Of a stretch of 64,000 bases of DNA, positions 8,961 to 17,429 are shown piece by piece. Within the stretch, counting starts at the first letter, position 1, and the number at the start of each line of letters is the position of its first letter. The stretch is from positions 1,612,001-1,676,000 of the forward strand of contig CAVVHH010000002.1 in assembly GCA_963748005.1 (NCBI GenBank), read 5' to 3'. A program made the translations under genes and the position numbers. This stretch comes from CAILZL01 sp963748005 (lineage in GTDB: Bacteria; Pseudomonadota; Gammaproteobacteria; Steroidobacterales; Steroidobacteraceae). The notes below the pieces were generated by a model. It had not been told where the DNA came from. It ran no database searches and was given only the letters and a program-made list of their open reading frames with translations.

Positions 8961-9581
8961 TCAACCAATGTGCGAAAGGTTCAGCAGTTTCTTGAGGTCC
9001 TGATAAATCCAGCGCGGGTCGGTGCCCGGTTCGTAGCTCATCATCAAATTGCCCAATGGATCGACAATATACGTGCGATGCGCGTCAATAGTCTGCACCC
9101 CATCTTGCGCAGGGAACAATTTCAATAGCGTTGTGCCAGCGTTGCCGTCAATGCTGGCATTGATCAAACCCTGCTGCTCAGTGCCAAAGTAGTTCGAATC
9201 GCAGCAGTTGCCACTGTACAGGAACACCCGGCTGACACGGTTGGTGTCCTTGCCCAGCAACAGGCGCGCATCACGCATTGCCACAAGCGCCTTACGGCAA
9301 GACTCATCACATGCGCCATCGCCCATATACACCAGTGTCCAGGTGTTGCGCAGAAAGCTGGTATCGGTTGTGGTGCCCTCTGCCGTCGTCAACGTAACGA
9401 TTGGCAAGGGTATCGCCGGGGTGATCAGATCACCCTTGTTGGTGGTGCCGGTGGGGCGCCAATCGGTGCCGTAGTAGAGTGCAAATGCCAGCAACAACGG
9501 TGCGGCAAACAAGCCAAGCACAACGAAGAAGGGCTTGCGATTGGCCGGGGCTTGCTGCCCGGGATTGCTTGCATCGTTCAT
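8961..9581 (-). CDS. SCO1/SenC-like copper chaperone-type protein
   Basis: A single N-terminal membrane anchor (residues about 17-37) is followed by a thioredoxin-like periplasmic domain. The copper/disulfide motif CxxxC is present as GDGACDESCRKAL, and a second Cys pair (GNCCDS) is unusual. Proteins of this type sit between surf1 and cox15 in many gammaproteobacterial oxidase clusters and are thought to help assemble the CuA centre. The start at 9581 overlaps the surf1 stop (ATGA), so the genes are coupled. I infer, but cannot show, a role in oxidase maturation; the canonical Sco histidine is not clearly placed. Confidence 0.75.
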   Translation of the reverse strand: MNDASNPGQQAPANRKPFFVVLGLFAAPLLLAFALYYGTDWRPTGTTNKGDLITPAIPLPIVTLTTAEGTTTDTSFLRNTWTLVYMGDGACDESCRKALVAMRDARLLLGKDTNRVSRVFLYSGNCCDSNYFGTEQQGLINASIDGNAGTTLLKLFPAQDGVQTIDAHRTYIVDPLGNLMMSYEPGTDPRWIYQDLKKLLNLSHIG

Positions 9582-10297
9582 GTCTTCAGATTCACAACTA
9601 CAAAAATGATGCACACGGTCAGCGCCATGCCAAACCACTGCACTGCATAACCGATATGCCGCTCGGGGCTGAAGCCCAGGTCAATCTGCCAGATGCGCTC
9701 GAAACCATCGGCAGCCTCTGGATCCAGCAGGACGATACGCGATTGCAACGTCGGCCCATACAGCTCCCTGAGCTCTGGCAGCGTTGGATAGTTGAGCAGT
9801 TGCGGCCACACGCCGACACGAATGCCGGCATCGCCGGCCCGCACGCCGGGACGCGGCAGTTCATCGAGCATGCCGGTGAGCTGGCGCGGCTGCGCATCTA
9901 CATCGATCTGCGGTCGCTGCTGACGATCCTTGCCGAGTGACACCCAGCCACGATCCACCAGCACCAATGACTGATCGTTCAGCCTGAACGGTGTCAGCAC
10001 CCGATAGCCCGGCTCACCCTTGCTGGACGGCATGTTGTCCAGCAACACTTGCTGGGCCGGTTCATAGCGACCCTGCAGGCTGACGCGCTGGTAGCGCGCC
10101 AGCGACGACGCGGCCGCAGCTTGCAACGGCAATACTTGCGCGCGCCCCTGTTGGGCTTGTTCCATCAGCGCCTGCTTTTCATCGGCACGCCGCAGCTGCC
10201 AGGTGCCGAGACTGCTCAGGCCCGCCATGACCACCAGCGTCAGCAAGCTGGCAAACCAGCTGGGTTCAAACCTGCGACTGCCAATGCGGAGCTTCAA
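9578..10297 (-). CDS. SURF1 family cytochrome oxidase assembly protein
   Basis: SURF1 proteins help insert heme A into cytochrome oxidase subunit I. The 239-residue protein has a membrane helix near each end with a large periplasmic domain between. Family motifs visible are GTWQLRRADEKQ, the RYEPAQQVLLDN block, LVLVDRGWV and the C-terminal GYAVQWFGMALT. Length and topology are normal. It is followed by the SCO-like gene and then ctaA, forming an assembly subcluster beside the structural genes. Confidence 0.92.
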   Translation of the reverse strand: MKLRIGSRRFEPSWFASLLTLVVMAGLSSLGTWQLRRADEKQALMEQAQQGRAQVLPLQAAAASSLARYQRVSLQGRYEPAQQVLLDNMPSSKGEPGYRVLTPFRLNDQSLVLVDRGWVSLGKDRQQRPQIDVDAQPRQLTGMLDELPRPGVRAGDAGIRVGVWPQLLNYPTLPELRELYGPTLQSRIVLLDPEAADGFERIWQIDLGFSPERHIGYAVQWFGMALTVCIIFVVVNLKT

Positions 10298-10376
10298 GAT
10301 ATACTGCCTGCCTCAATACCATGCCTGAATCGACCAGAGCCGGAGCGCTCATCGCTACCTGCAACTGGAGCACACC

Positions 10377-10583
10377 ATGATCAAGATCCTCATCGTCGCC
10401 TGCCTGCTCGGCATCATTGCCAGTCTCGGCAACGGCCTGTTTCATCTGGTCAAGGACAAGGGCGATTCCAAACGCATGGTCAATGCCCTGACGATACGTA
10501 TTGCGCTGTCGGTAGCGTTGTTCATCCTGTTATTCATCGCCTGGCGCCAGGGACTGATTCAGCCACATGGTGTCGGCGGGTAA
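10377..10583 (+). CDS. DUF2909 twin-transmembrane protein
   Basis: This 68-residue protein has two membrane helices (about residues 2-24 and 38-58) joined by a short charged loop, KDKGDSKRMVNAL, characteristic of DUF2909. Genes of this family are nearly always found in oxidase clusters between coxC and surf1, as here, but their role is unknown. It is read opposite to its neighbours, diverging from surf1 and converging on ctaE. A GGAG ribosome site lies six bases before the ATG. Confidence 0.85.
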   Translation: MIKILIVACLLGIIASLGNGLFHLVKDKGDSKRMVNALTIRIALSVALFILLFIAWRQGLIQPHGVGG

Positions 10584-10587
10584 ATAA

Positions 10588-10614
10588 AAAGGGGTTCGCC
10601 AATCGAACCCCTTT
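10588..10614. terminator. Bidirectional intrinsic terminator
   Basis: An 11-base stem AAAGGGGTTCG / CGAACCCCTTT with a five-base loop lies between the converging DUF2909 gene and ctaE. The flanking A and T runs serve as U-tracts in both directions. Confidence 0.8.
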
Positions 10615-10649
10615 GATATCAGGCAGGCGCGATTCCTGCGCCCAGATCC

Positions 10650-11525
10650 TTACAACCAGTACACGAAAATAAACAGGCCCAGCCACACCACGTCCACAAA
10701 GTGCCAGTACCAGGCCACGGCTTCGAAAGCAAAATGGCTTTCCGGACTGAAGTGGCCCTTCATGGTACGCAACCAGATCACGGTCAGCATGATGGCGCCC
10801 ACTGTCACATGGAAACCATGGAAACCGGTGAGCATGAAGAAGGTTGAACCATAAATGCCGGTGCTGAGCTTGAGGTTGTATTCATGGTAGGCCTCCATGT
10901 ATTCGTTTGCCTGCAGATACACGAACAGGAAGCCGAGCAGGAAGGTCAGCGCCAGGAATACTTTCAGCACGCCGCGATTGCCGGCTTTCAGGGCATGGTG
11001 AGCAATGGTGATGGTGACACCGGAAGTCAGCAGCAACATGGTGTTGATTGCAGGCAAACCGAATGCCGGAATTACTTCGAACTCACCGCCGATTTTTGCG
11101 GGTCCATTACCCGGCCAGGCGCCGGTGAAGTCCGGCCACAGAATGCTGTTGGAAAATTTCACGCCCTGGCCGCTCAACCATGGCATGGCAATTTCACGTG
11201 CGTAGTACAACGCACCAAAGAAGGCCGCGAAGAACATGACTTCGGAGAAGATAAACCACAGCATGCCCATGCGGAACGAGCGATCCACCGCTTCGTTGTA
11301 GATGCCGGCAACGCTCTCGTTGATGACATCGCGGAACCAGCCAAAGAACAGACCCAGCACGCAGGCAATGCCGAGCCAGAACAACCATGACTGACCATGG
11401 TTGAACCATTGTGCGGCGCCGAACATGGTAATGAACATCGACACGGAGCCGACGATGGGCCAGTGGCTGGCGTGTGGCACGTAGTACTTGTCTGCCGCTG
11501 CGGGAGCGTGTTGCGCGTGAGCCAT
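10650..11525 (-). CDS. ctaE: Cytochrome c oxidase subunit III
   Basis: Subunit III of the aa3-type oxidase is a seven-helix protein that stabilises the complex and the proton-uptake pathway. The 291-residue product carries the late helices FHGFHVTVGAIML and AVAWYWHFVDVVWLGLFIFVYWL, the latter being a strong subunit III signature. The N-terminal KYYVPHASHWPIVGSV is also typical. It follows cox11 by 62 bases in the order ctaC-ctaD-small ORF-cox11-ctaE. Confidence 0.96.
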   Translation of the reverse strand: MAHAQHAPAAADKYYVPHASHWPIVGSVSMFITMFGAAQWFNHGQSWLFWLGIACVLGLFFGWFRDVINESVAGIYNEAVDRSFRMGMLWFIFSEVMFFAAFFGALYYAREIAMPWLSGQGVKFSNSILWPDFTGAWPGNGPAKIGGEFEVIPAFGLPAINTMLLLTSGVTITIAHHALKAGNRGVLKVFLALTFLLGFLFVYLQANEYMEAYHEYNLKLSTGIYGSTFFMLTGFHGFHVTVGAIMLTVIWLRTMKGHFSPESHFAFEAVAWYWHFVDVVWLGLFIFVYWL

Positions 11526-11587
11526 AAATTTTCCTGCTAACTAATACTTGATCAACAAATCATCAAAGCGGTTCGGGAGCACGCCTG

Positions 11588-12163
11588 TTACAACGCCGCT
11601 ATCTTGTTCTGCGGCACATCAAACATGGCATAGCCCAGAGTGACGCGATCGATGTTGCGCGGCAGTGCCGGATCAACAAAGAAGCGCACTTTCAATTCTC
11701 GTTCCTGGTTTGCCGCAAACTGCTGCGGCGTAAAACAGAAACAATCGGTCTTGCGAAAATACTGGGTGGCGGCATTGGGAGCTATGCTGGGCACTGCCTG
11801 CGCTGTTACCGGTTGCGCGACCAGATTCCTGGCGCGAAATGTCGCTTCGTACAACTGTCCGGGATGCACTTGCAGCGAGCCGGCTTCGGGCGCGAATTCC
11901 CATTCACCAACGGTTGGCATCGACGACACAAATTCCACCGTGACAATACGATTCAGATCCACCGTGGTTGATGCCTTGGCTGCTGCCAGCAACTCCTTCT
12001 TGCTACCGTAGCCAGTCACCGAGCACAACACGTCATACAAAGGCACCAGTGCCCAGCCAAACGCAAATGCACCGACGACAAACCACCACAGATTGCGCGT
12101 CAGACGACGGTTCTGCTGTTGCTGCGTAGCGCCGGCTTTAGTCGGTTCAGCCACGGGCACCAC
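11588..12163 (-). CDS. ctaG: Cytochrome oxidase copper chaperone Cox11/CtaG
   Basis: Cox11 delivers copper to the CuB site of subunit I. One membrane helix (WWFVVGAFAFGWALVPLYDVLC) is followed by an immunoglobulin-like periplasmic domain with the copper ligands CFCF in KTDCFCFTPQ. The 191-residue length is normal. The start is uncertain: GTG codons at 12163, 12160 and 12154 are all in frame and lie within the end of the upstream 47-codon gene, so translation is probably coupled. Confidence 0.93.
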   Translation of the reverse strand: MVPVAEPTKAGATQQQQNRRLTRNLWWFVVGAFAFGWALVPLYDVLCSVTGYGSKKELLAAAKASTTVDLNRIVTVEFVSSMPTVGEWEFAPEAGSLQVHPGQLYEATFRARNLVAQPVTAQAVPSIAPNAATQYFRKTDCFCFTPQQFAANQERELKVRFFVDPALPRNIDRVTLGYAMFDVPQNKIAAL

Positions 12164-12290
12164 TCACGCTCATGACAATGAAGCCCACATAAAAAGCCAG
12201 GGCCAGCGCCGCCAGCCACCATACATTGCGACGGATGCGGCGCTGACGATCCAGAGTCTGCGCATTGCCCATGTTATTAACCGGGGACAT
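12147..12290 (-). CDS. Small cytochrome oxidase cluster membrane protein (47 aa)
   Basis: A 47-residue open frame lies between ctaD and cox11. It starts at an ATG ending at 12290 and overlaps the cox11 start. The product has a basic N-terminus (DRQRRIRRN) and one strong membrane helix beginning VWWLAALALAFYVGF. Short one-helix proteins with a similar RR-N-W pattern recur at this place in other oxidase operons and are annotated as small assembly proteins. Its role is not established. A weak purine-rich site precedes the start; the in-frame ATG at 12272 is an alternative. Confidence 0.75.
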   Translation of the reverse strand: MSPVNNMGNAQTLDRQRRIRRNVWWLAALALAFYVGFIVMSVSGARG

Positions 12291-12304
12291 GACTTACTTC
12301 ACCC

Positions 12305-13909
12305 TTACTTGACTTCGGGCGGCGTTTCAAACGAGTGATACGGCGCCGGCGAAGACACCGTCCATTCCAGGCCGTGCGGCGCAGCGCCATCCCACACCTT
12401 GTCGGAAGCCTTCACGCCACCGCGTGCCGTGCTCCAGATAATGTAGACGAACAGCAATTGCGTGGCGCCGAAACAGAAGCCGCCAATCGACGAGACGAAG
12501 TTCCAGTTGGCGAACTGTGTGGAATAGTCCGGAATACGGCGCGGCATGCCCGCCAGCCCTAAGAAGTGCTGCGGGAAGAACAGTACGTTCACGAAAATCG
12601 TGGACAGCCAGAAGTGCAGTTTGCCCAGCTTCTCGTTGTACATGTGACCGGTCCACTTCGGCAGCCAGTAATAAACAGCCGCCATGATGGAGAAGATCGC
12701 GCCCGGTACCAGCACGTAGTGGAAGTGCGCCACCACGAAGTAGGTGTCGTGATACTGGAAGTCCGCCGGAGCAATCGCCAGCATCAGGCCGGAGAAACCA
12801 CCGATGGTGAACAGGAACAGGAACGACAATGCAAACAGCATCGGCGTTTCAAAGCTGATCGAGCCCTTCCACATGGTGGCGGTCCAGTTGAACACCTTCA
12901 CGCCGGTGGGAATGGCGATCAGCATGGTGGACAGCATGAAGAACATTTCGCCCACCAGCGGCATGCCGGTGGTGAACATGTGGTGCGCCCAGACGATGAA
13001 CGACAGGAAGGCGATCGACGCCGTGGCGTACACCATCGCGTCATAACCGAACAGCGGTTTGCGCGCGAAGGTGGGGATGATTTCCGACACCACGCCGAAC
13101 GCGGGCAGAATCATGATGTACACCTCGGGATGACCGAAGAACCAGAAGATATGCTGGAACATCACCGGATCACCACCGCCAGCAGCATTGAAGAAGCTGG
13201 TGCCGAAGAAGTGATCGGTTAGCAGCATGGTCACGGCACCCGCCAGCACCGGCATCACCGCGATCAGCAAATAGGCCGTAATCAGCCAGGTCCAGACAAA
13301 CAGCGGCATTTTCAACAGCGTCATGCCGGGGGCGCGCATGTTCATGATGGTCACGATCACGTTGATCGCACCCATGATGGACGAGGCGCCCATCAAGTGC
13401 ACGGCGAAGATGGCCATCGGGAAGGCATCACCGGTCTGAAGCACCAATGGCGGATACAGCGTCCAGCCACCGGCCGGCGAACCACCCGGCACCAGCAATG
13501 TCAGCAACAGCAGTCCGAAAGCGAAGGGCAGCAGCCAGAAGCTGAAGTTGTTCATGCGCGGCAGCGCCATGTCGGGTGCGCCCACCTGCAGCGGGATCAT
13601 CCAGTTGGCCAGGCCCGTAAAGGCCGGCATCACCGCGCCGAACACCATGATCAGGGCGTGCATGGTGGTCATGCTGTTGAAGGTGCCGGGATCGAGCACC
13701 TGCGTGCCGGGATACAGCAGCTCGGCGCGAATGAACATGGCCATCAATCCGCCGGTCAGGAACATGACCAGTGAGAAGATGAGGTACATCGACCCGATGT
13801 CTTTGTGGTTGGTGGCATACAACCACCGTTTGATGCCCTTCATTGGGCCGTGGTGGTCGTCGTGGCCGTGATCGGCGTGGGCGTCGTGATGCGTATCGGT
13901 TGCGCTCAT
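12305..13909 (-). CDS. ctaD: Cytochrome c oxidase subunit I
   Basis: This is the catalytic heme a / heme a3-CuB subunit. The 534-residue, twelve-helix protein has the key blocks: WMIPLQVGAPDMALPRMN, FWFFGHPEVYIMILPAFG (CuB His and the cross-linked Tyr), the adjacent His pair in VWAHHMFTTG, and DTYFVVAHFHYVLVPGAIF (heme ligands). The HPEVY Tyr marks an A-type oxidase. The N-terminus is His/Asp rich (ATDTHHDAHADHGHDDHH), possibly metal-binding. It lies between ctaC and the 47-residue gene. Confidence 0.97.
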   Translation of the reverse strand: MSATDTHHDAHADHGHDDHHGPMKGIKRWLYATNHKDIGSMYLIFSLVMFLTGGLMAMFIRAELLYPGTQVLDPGTFNSMTTMHALIMVFGAVMPAFTGLANWMIPLQVGAPDMALPRMNNFSFWLLPFAFGLLLLTLLVPGGSPAGGWTLYPPLVLQTGDAFPMAIFAVHLMGASSIMGAINVIVTIMNMRAPGMTLLKMPLFVWTWLITAYLLIAVMPVLAGAVTMLLTDHFFGTSFFNAAGGGDPVMFQHIFWFFGHPEVYIMILPAFGVVSEIIPTFARKPLFGYDAMVYATASIAFLSFIVWAHHMFTTGMPLVGEMFFMLSTMLIAIPTGVKVFNWTATMWKGSISFETPMLFALSFLFLFTIGGFSGLMLAIAPADFQYHDTYFVVAHFHYVLVPGAIFSIMAAVYYWLPKWTGHMYNEKLGKLHFWLSTIFVNVLFFPQHFLGLAGMPRRIPDYSTQFANWNFVSSIGGFCFGATQLLFVYIIWSTARGGVKASDKVWDGAAPHGLEWTVSSPAPYHSFETPPEVK

Positions 13910-13950
13910 GGAGTGGACTCTTTCAAATCAAACTTGAATGGTTCGTGGCA

Positions 13951-14805
13951 TCAGGCTGCAGCGGGAGCGGCCGGTGCTGCTTCAGGCGCAGCAGGCGTCT
14001 CGGCAGCGGGCTGCTGGCTCTTCAGCCATGCGTCGTAATCGGCTTGCGATTTGACTTCCACCACCACCGGCATGAAGCCATGGTCGCGGCCGCACAGCTC
14101 GGCGCATTGACCGCGATAGGTGCCGATTTCATCGGCCTTGAACCAGAGTTCGTTGACATAGCCCGGGATGGCATCTTTTTTCATGCCCAGCGCCGGTACC
14201 CACCACGCGTGAATGACATCGCCTGCAGTGAGCAGGACACGTACTTTCTTGCCCACCGGTACCACCAGCGGATTGTCAACACTGAGCAGGTAGTCAGGCA
14301 CGGTATAGACATCAACACCTGAATCCAGCTGTCGGGCAGCATTGCTGTCACGTGCCAGCGTGGAGAAGAAGCTGACATTCTGATCCAGATAGTCGTACTG
14401 CCACTTCCACTGATAGCCGGTGACCTTGATGGTCAGTTCGGAACCGCGTGTATCTTCAATCTTGATCAGCGCACGGGCGGCAGGAATGGCCATGAACACC
14501 AGAATCATAATGGGAATGGCAGTCCAGATGATTTCCACCTTGGTGCTGTGCAACAGGGTGGTATCGGGCACTGCGCCCTTGGAACGCCGGAACTTGACGA
14601 TGGAATAGATCATGGCGCCGAACACGGCGACCGCAATCGCAAAGCAGATCCACAGAATCAACATGTGCAGGGAGTAGGCCTGCTTGCTCAGCTCGGTGAC
14701 CCCTGGCTTCATGTTCAGTTGCCAGGCTGCGAATGCCGGGCCGGACAGCAACGAGGCCAGTGTCGCGCCGACGGCGCTCACCAGTGGTTTGAAAATCTTC
14801 GACAT
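13951..14805 (-). CDS. ctaC: Cytochrome c oxidase subunit II
   Basis: Subunit II carries the CuA centre that receives electrons from cytochrome c. A signal peptide (cut near GPAFA) and two membrane helices are followed by the cupredoxin domain, with CuA ligands in GQCAELCGRDHGFMPVVVEV and an upstream His (VIHAWWVPALG). There is no fused cytochrome c domain, so an external cytochrome c is the donor. I start at the ATG ending at 14805; an in-frame extension to 14865 lacks signal-peptide character. The Ala/Pro-rich tail of about 20 residues is disordered. First gene of the oxidase operon. Confidence 0.95.
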   Translation of the reverse strand: MSKIFKPLVSAVGATLASLLSGPAFAAWQLNMKPGVTELSKQAYSLHMLILWICFAIAVAVFGAMIYSIVKFRRSKGAVPDTTLLHSTKVEIIWTAIPIMILVFMAIPAARALIKIEDTRGSELTIKVTGYQWKWQYDYLDQNVSFFSTLARDSNAARQLDSGVDVYTVPDYLLSVDNPLVVPVGKKVRVLLTAGDVIHAWWVPALGMKKDAIPGYVNELWFKADEIGTYRGQCAELCGRDHGFMPVVVEVKSQADYDAWLKSQQPAAETPAAPEAAPAAPAAA

Positions 14806-14861
14806 TTGCACCAATGCTCCCAAACAAAATCCGGGTTGAATCTGCTGTGATGCGCGAAACA

Positions 14862-15452
14862 TCACCAGCCCACGTCGTCGAAGCCTCGGCCTTCGCTCAA
14901 CGCAGGCGAATCATTCATGTTTCCAATCAGTTGTTGCAGCCGTGCCGCCAGCGCGCGCCGCTCGTCATCCGTCAGAAAACCGCCCACCTCACAGGCACGC
15001 CCCTGCGACTCGAAACAGAGTCGGGTAGGGTGCTGCCCGGTTTGGGGGGCGCGTAGTTTAACCCTCGTCCAGTGCCGAGGAAACCTCGTATTTGCTTGCG
15101 CGACACCATGTTGCGCATCAATTGTCACGTAATCCGGAGTAATCGAGATTAATTCCCGCTGCCGACCGCGTCGCATCGACCAGCGCAGGGCCAGCCACAA
15201 CAACCCGAATTCCAGCCCGGCGAACGGCAAAACCGGCCAAAAACCCTGTAATACACAGAATCCTGCGGTCAGCACCGGGCCGATCGCCACCGTCACCAGA
15301 AACCAGCGTGCTTGCCGGAGTGTCAGCGAGTTGTAGGCACACAGCTCAATGCGTACTTCCCCTGAGTTCGTACAATCGCCCGCCTCGGTCACCCGGGCCT
15401 GGACCCGTGGTGACTCGGCGGATGAAGCAGGGAATTCCTTAATGGGATGCAT
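14862..15452 (-). CDS. DUF2244 family membrane protein
   Basis: This 196-residue protein has two adjacent membrane helices in the middle (about residues 48-90, including FWPVLPFAGLEFGLLWLALRW) and a C-terminal soluble part, the layout of DUF2244. Such genes commonly sit next to cytochrome oxidase subunit II, as here, but no function is known. The first 30 residues are poorly conserved and the start could be internal. It is read in the same direction as ctaC, 56 bases upstream of it. Confidence 0.8.
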   Translation of the reverse strand: MHPIKEFPASSAESPRVQARVTEAGDCTNSGEVRIELCAYNSLTLRQARWFLVTVAIGPVLTAGFCVLQGFWPVLPFAGLEFGLLWLALRWSMRRGRQRELISITPDYVTIDAQHGVAQANTRFPRHWTRVKLRAPQTGQHPTRLCFESQGRACEVGGFLTDDERRALAARLQQLIGNMNDSPALSEGRGFDDVGW

Positions 15453-15489
15453 TTCTCTGGCAGCGCGGGACCGAACCTCACTTTTGATG

Positions 15490-16185
15490 TTAGGAGGTGA
15501 GACGGTCCAAGTCGATCAAACCCGATAAGACCAACGCATCGGGATTCAGCGAATGCGGCAGCACGCCAAGACAGGGCGCGGCCAGCCGCTCATCCAGGGT
15601 CGCCAGATTGTCCTGCAGCGGTGCAAAGTCCGGATCAATCACATTGCCCACCCAGCCAACCAGGCGACAGGGGCCCGAACGAATAGCCTCGGCAGTGAGC
15701 ACGGCGTGATTGATACACCCCAGTCGCAGCCCCACCACCAGCACCACATCCAGACTCAGGGCTTCGGCAAAGTCGCTCAGGTAACCCTGCGCTTCCAGTG
15801 GCACGCGCCAGCCGCCGGCACCCTCAACAATTACGACATCAGCCCGTGCACTCAGCTGGTCATACGCCTGTTGCAATGTCGATAACTCAATGACCGTTCC
15901 CGCTTGCCGAGCCGCCAGATGCGGTGCAATCGCAGGTGCAAAACAGTAAGGATTCACGGTGGCGTATTCAGCCGGCACGTTCGCCGCCTGCTGCAGCGCC
16001 AGTGCATCGGCATTGCGCAAGCCTTGTGGCGTGGATTCGCTACCACTGGCCACTGGTTTCATGCCAACTACTTTCAAACCCCGCGATTTAAAAACATGGA
16101 TGAATGCGCAGGACACCAGCGTTTTGCCCACGCCGGTGTCAGTGCCGGTGATGAAGAGGCTGCGGGTCTGCTCGTTCAACTTCAT
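15490..16185 (-). CDS. bioD: Dethiobiotin synthetase
   Basis: BioD closes the ureido ring of dethiobiotin from 7,8-diaminopelargonate, CO2 and ATP. The P-loop FITGTDTGVGKT opens the 231-residue protein; the substrate lysine (MKPVASG) and VEGAGGWRVPL are conserved. The start overlaps the stop of the preceding AAA+ ATPase gene by four bases (ATGA). It is the last biotin gene of the run bioB-bioF-bioH-bioC-[ATPase]-bioD. No bioA is present in the window, so diaminopelargonate must come from a gene elsewhere. Confidence 0.95.
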   Translation of the reverse strand: MKLNEQTRSLFITGTDTGVGKTLVSCAFIHVFKSRGLKVVGMKPVASGSESTPQGLRNADALALQQAANVPAEYATVNPYCFAPAIAPHLAARQAGTVIELSTLQQAYDQLSARADVVIVEGAGGWRVPLEAQGYLSDFAEALSLDVVLVVGLRLGCINHAVLTAEAIRSGPCRLVGWVGNVIDPDFAPLQDNLATLDERLAAPCLGVLPHSLNPDALVLSGLIDLDRLTS

Positions 16186-17363
16186 CGCAAGTCGGGCATA
16201 ACTCGTTTCATGTAGCCATCAAACAATGGCACAGTGAAACTATTGTCGCCGTGCGATGGACTATAAATCATTCCTTTTGCGATCAGTGTTGCTCGAGTGG
16301 GAGCAACGGCATTCACCTCTTTGTTCAGAACATGCGCGATATCGCCTGATCGATGTGGGCCCGGTCCCAACTCCGCCATGGCTCGCAAATATCTTTTTTC
16401 CGTTGGTGTTAGCCGATCAAACCTTACTCGAAAGAAACTGGCATCCAACTCGGAGATCGCTAAATCTGTGGCGGATATTGCATTGTGGCGCGTAATCGGC
16501 GAATGCTCTGCGCACTGCCAACTATGCTTCCCCCATTCTTGCAAGAAGTATGGATACGCTTGTGTCTGTCGCAGAATTTCTTCCAGCGCATCATCCTCAT
16601 ACTCAACCCCCAACTCACGAGCAGGTGACACCAAGGCCTTCTTTGCCTCTGATGCCTTGAGTGGTCCAATTTCTGGGTATTCAAACAAGCGCTCCGCATA
16701 GGACTTCGCCCTGCCAGCTTGTCCTACCAACTGCGGTAGGCCTGCGCCTATCAAAACTATCGGTAGTTGGATTTGCGCGCACCTGTGCAACGCTGTTATG
16801 AGCGCGGCAAACTGGTCTTCGTCCACATACTGAAGTTCGTCTATGCAGAACACCACCGCAGATGCTTTTTCTTTGGCTGCCTGCCCGACCTCAGTGAAAA
16901 GGTCTATTAAGTCGTGTTCAAGATCCCCCGAATCTGCCGCACCCAATTCATGGCCCAGATCCACGCCAAACTCAATATCCTGATACTTGACCTTCATCGC
17001 TCCCACAAAACCACCCAGCACCCTGAGCGCTTTTTTCGTCAGGTTTCCCGCCAGCGCGATTCTGTCCAGTTTCAGCAGCGCTGTACGAAGCGAGGGAACC
17101 AAAAGAGCTGGGAGAGAGCGTTTCTCAGGCGTTTCAATAGCAACAACAACGAAGCCTCGCGCCTCAGCATCGCGAGCGATACGCGTTAACAACACCGTTT
17201 TGCCTACCCCGCGCAAGCCTACTAACAGCAAACTGCGCGCAGGCTTGCCCGAACGAAACCTGTCCAAGGCAATGGCTGCTTTTTCGATGATCTCGTCGCG
17301 ACCAGCCAATTCAGGTGGCAAAGTTCCAGCGCCGGGCGCATAGGGATCGGTTCTTGGATCCAT
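16182..17363 (-). CDS. AAA+ (ORC/AAA_16-like) ATPase of unknown function, inserted in the bio operon
   Basis: This 393-residue ATPase has Walker A GLRGVGKT at residues 49-56, Walker B VVFCIDELQ at 170-178 and a sensor-1-like strand near 201-208. The C-terminal 100 residues (TPTEKRYLRAMAELGPG...) look like a winged helix, as in ORC1/Cdc6-type and AAA_16 proteins. The opening DPYAPGAGTLPPELAGRDE is shared by a family of stand-alone ATPases in many bacteria, with no agreed function. It separates bioC from bioD, and its wording is richer in A/T than its neighbours. I start at the ATG ending at 17363; TTG at 17372 is possible. No Shine-Dalgarno is evident. Confidence 0.8.
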   Translation of the reverse strand: MDPRTDPYAPGAGTLPPELAGRDEIIEKAAIALDRFRSGKPARSLLLVGLRGVGKTVLLTRIARDAEARGFVVVAIETPEKRSLPALLVPSLRTALLKLDRIALAGNLTKKALRVLGGFVGAMKVKYQDIEFGVDLGHELGAADSGDLEHDLIDLFTEVGQAAKEKASAVVFCIDELQYVDEDQFAALITALHRCAQIQLPIVLIGAGLPQLVGQAGRAKSYAERLFEYPEIGPLKASEAKKALVSPARELGVEYEDDALEEILRQTQAYPYFLQEWGKHSWQCAEHSPITRHNAISATDLAISELDASFFRVRFDRLTPTEKRYLRAMAELGPGPHRSGDIAHVLNKEVNAVAPTRATLIAKGMIYSPSHGDNSFTVPLFDGYMKRVMPDLR

Positions 17364-17429
17364 ATATAACAATATTAGTGGAAGTTATCGTATTTGCATA
17401 AGTACCATAATATTTATATAAACGCCACC
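17364..17429 (-). promoter_or_regulatory. AT-rich intergenic segment upstream of the ATPase gene
   Basis: These 66 bases between bioC and the ATPase gene are strikingly A/T rich (runs such as TTTATATAAATATTATGG on the minus strand) in an otherwise GC-rich region. They may hold a promoter for the ATPase and bioD, and could mark the edge of an inserted segment. I cannot assign exact -35 and -10 elements. Confidence 0.4.
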
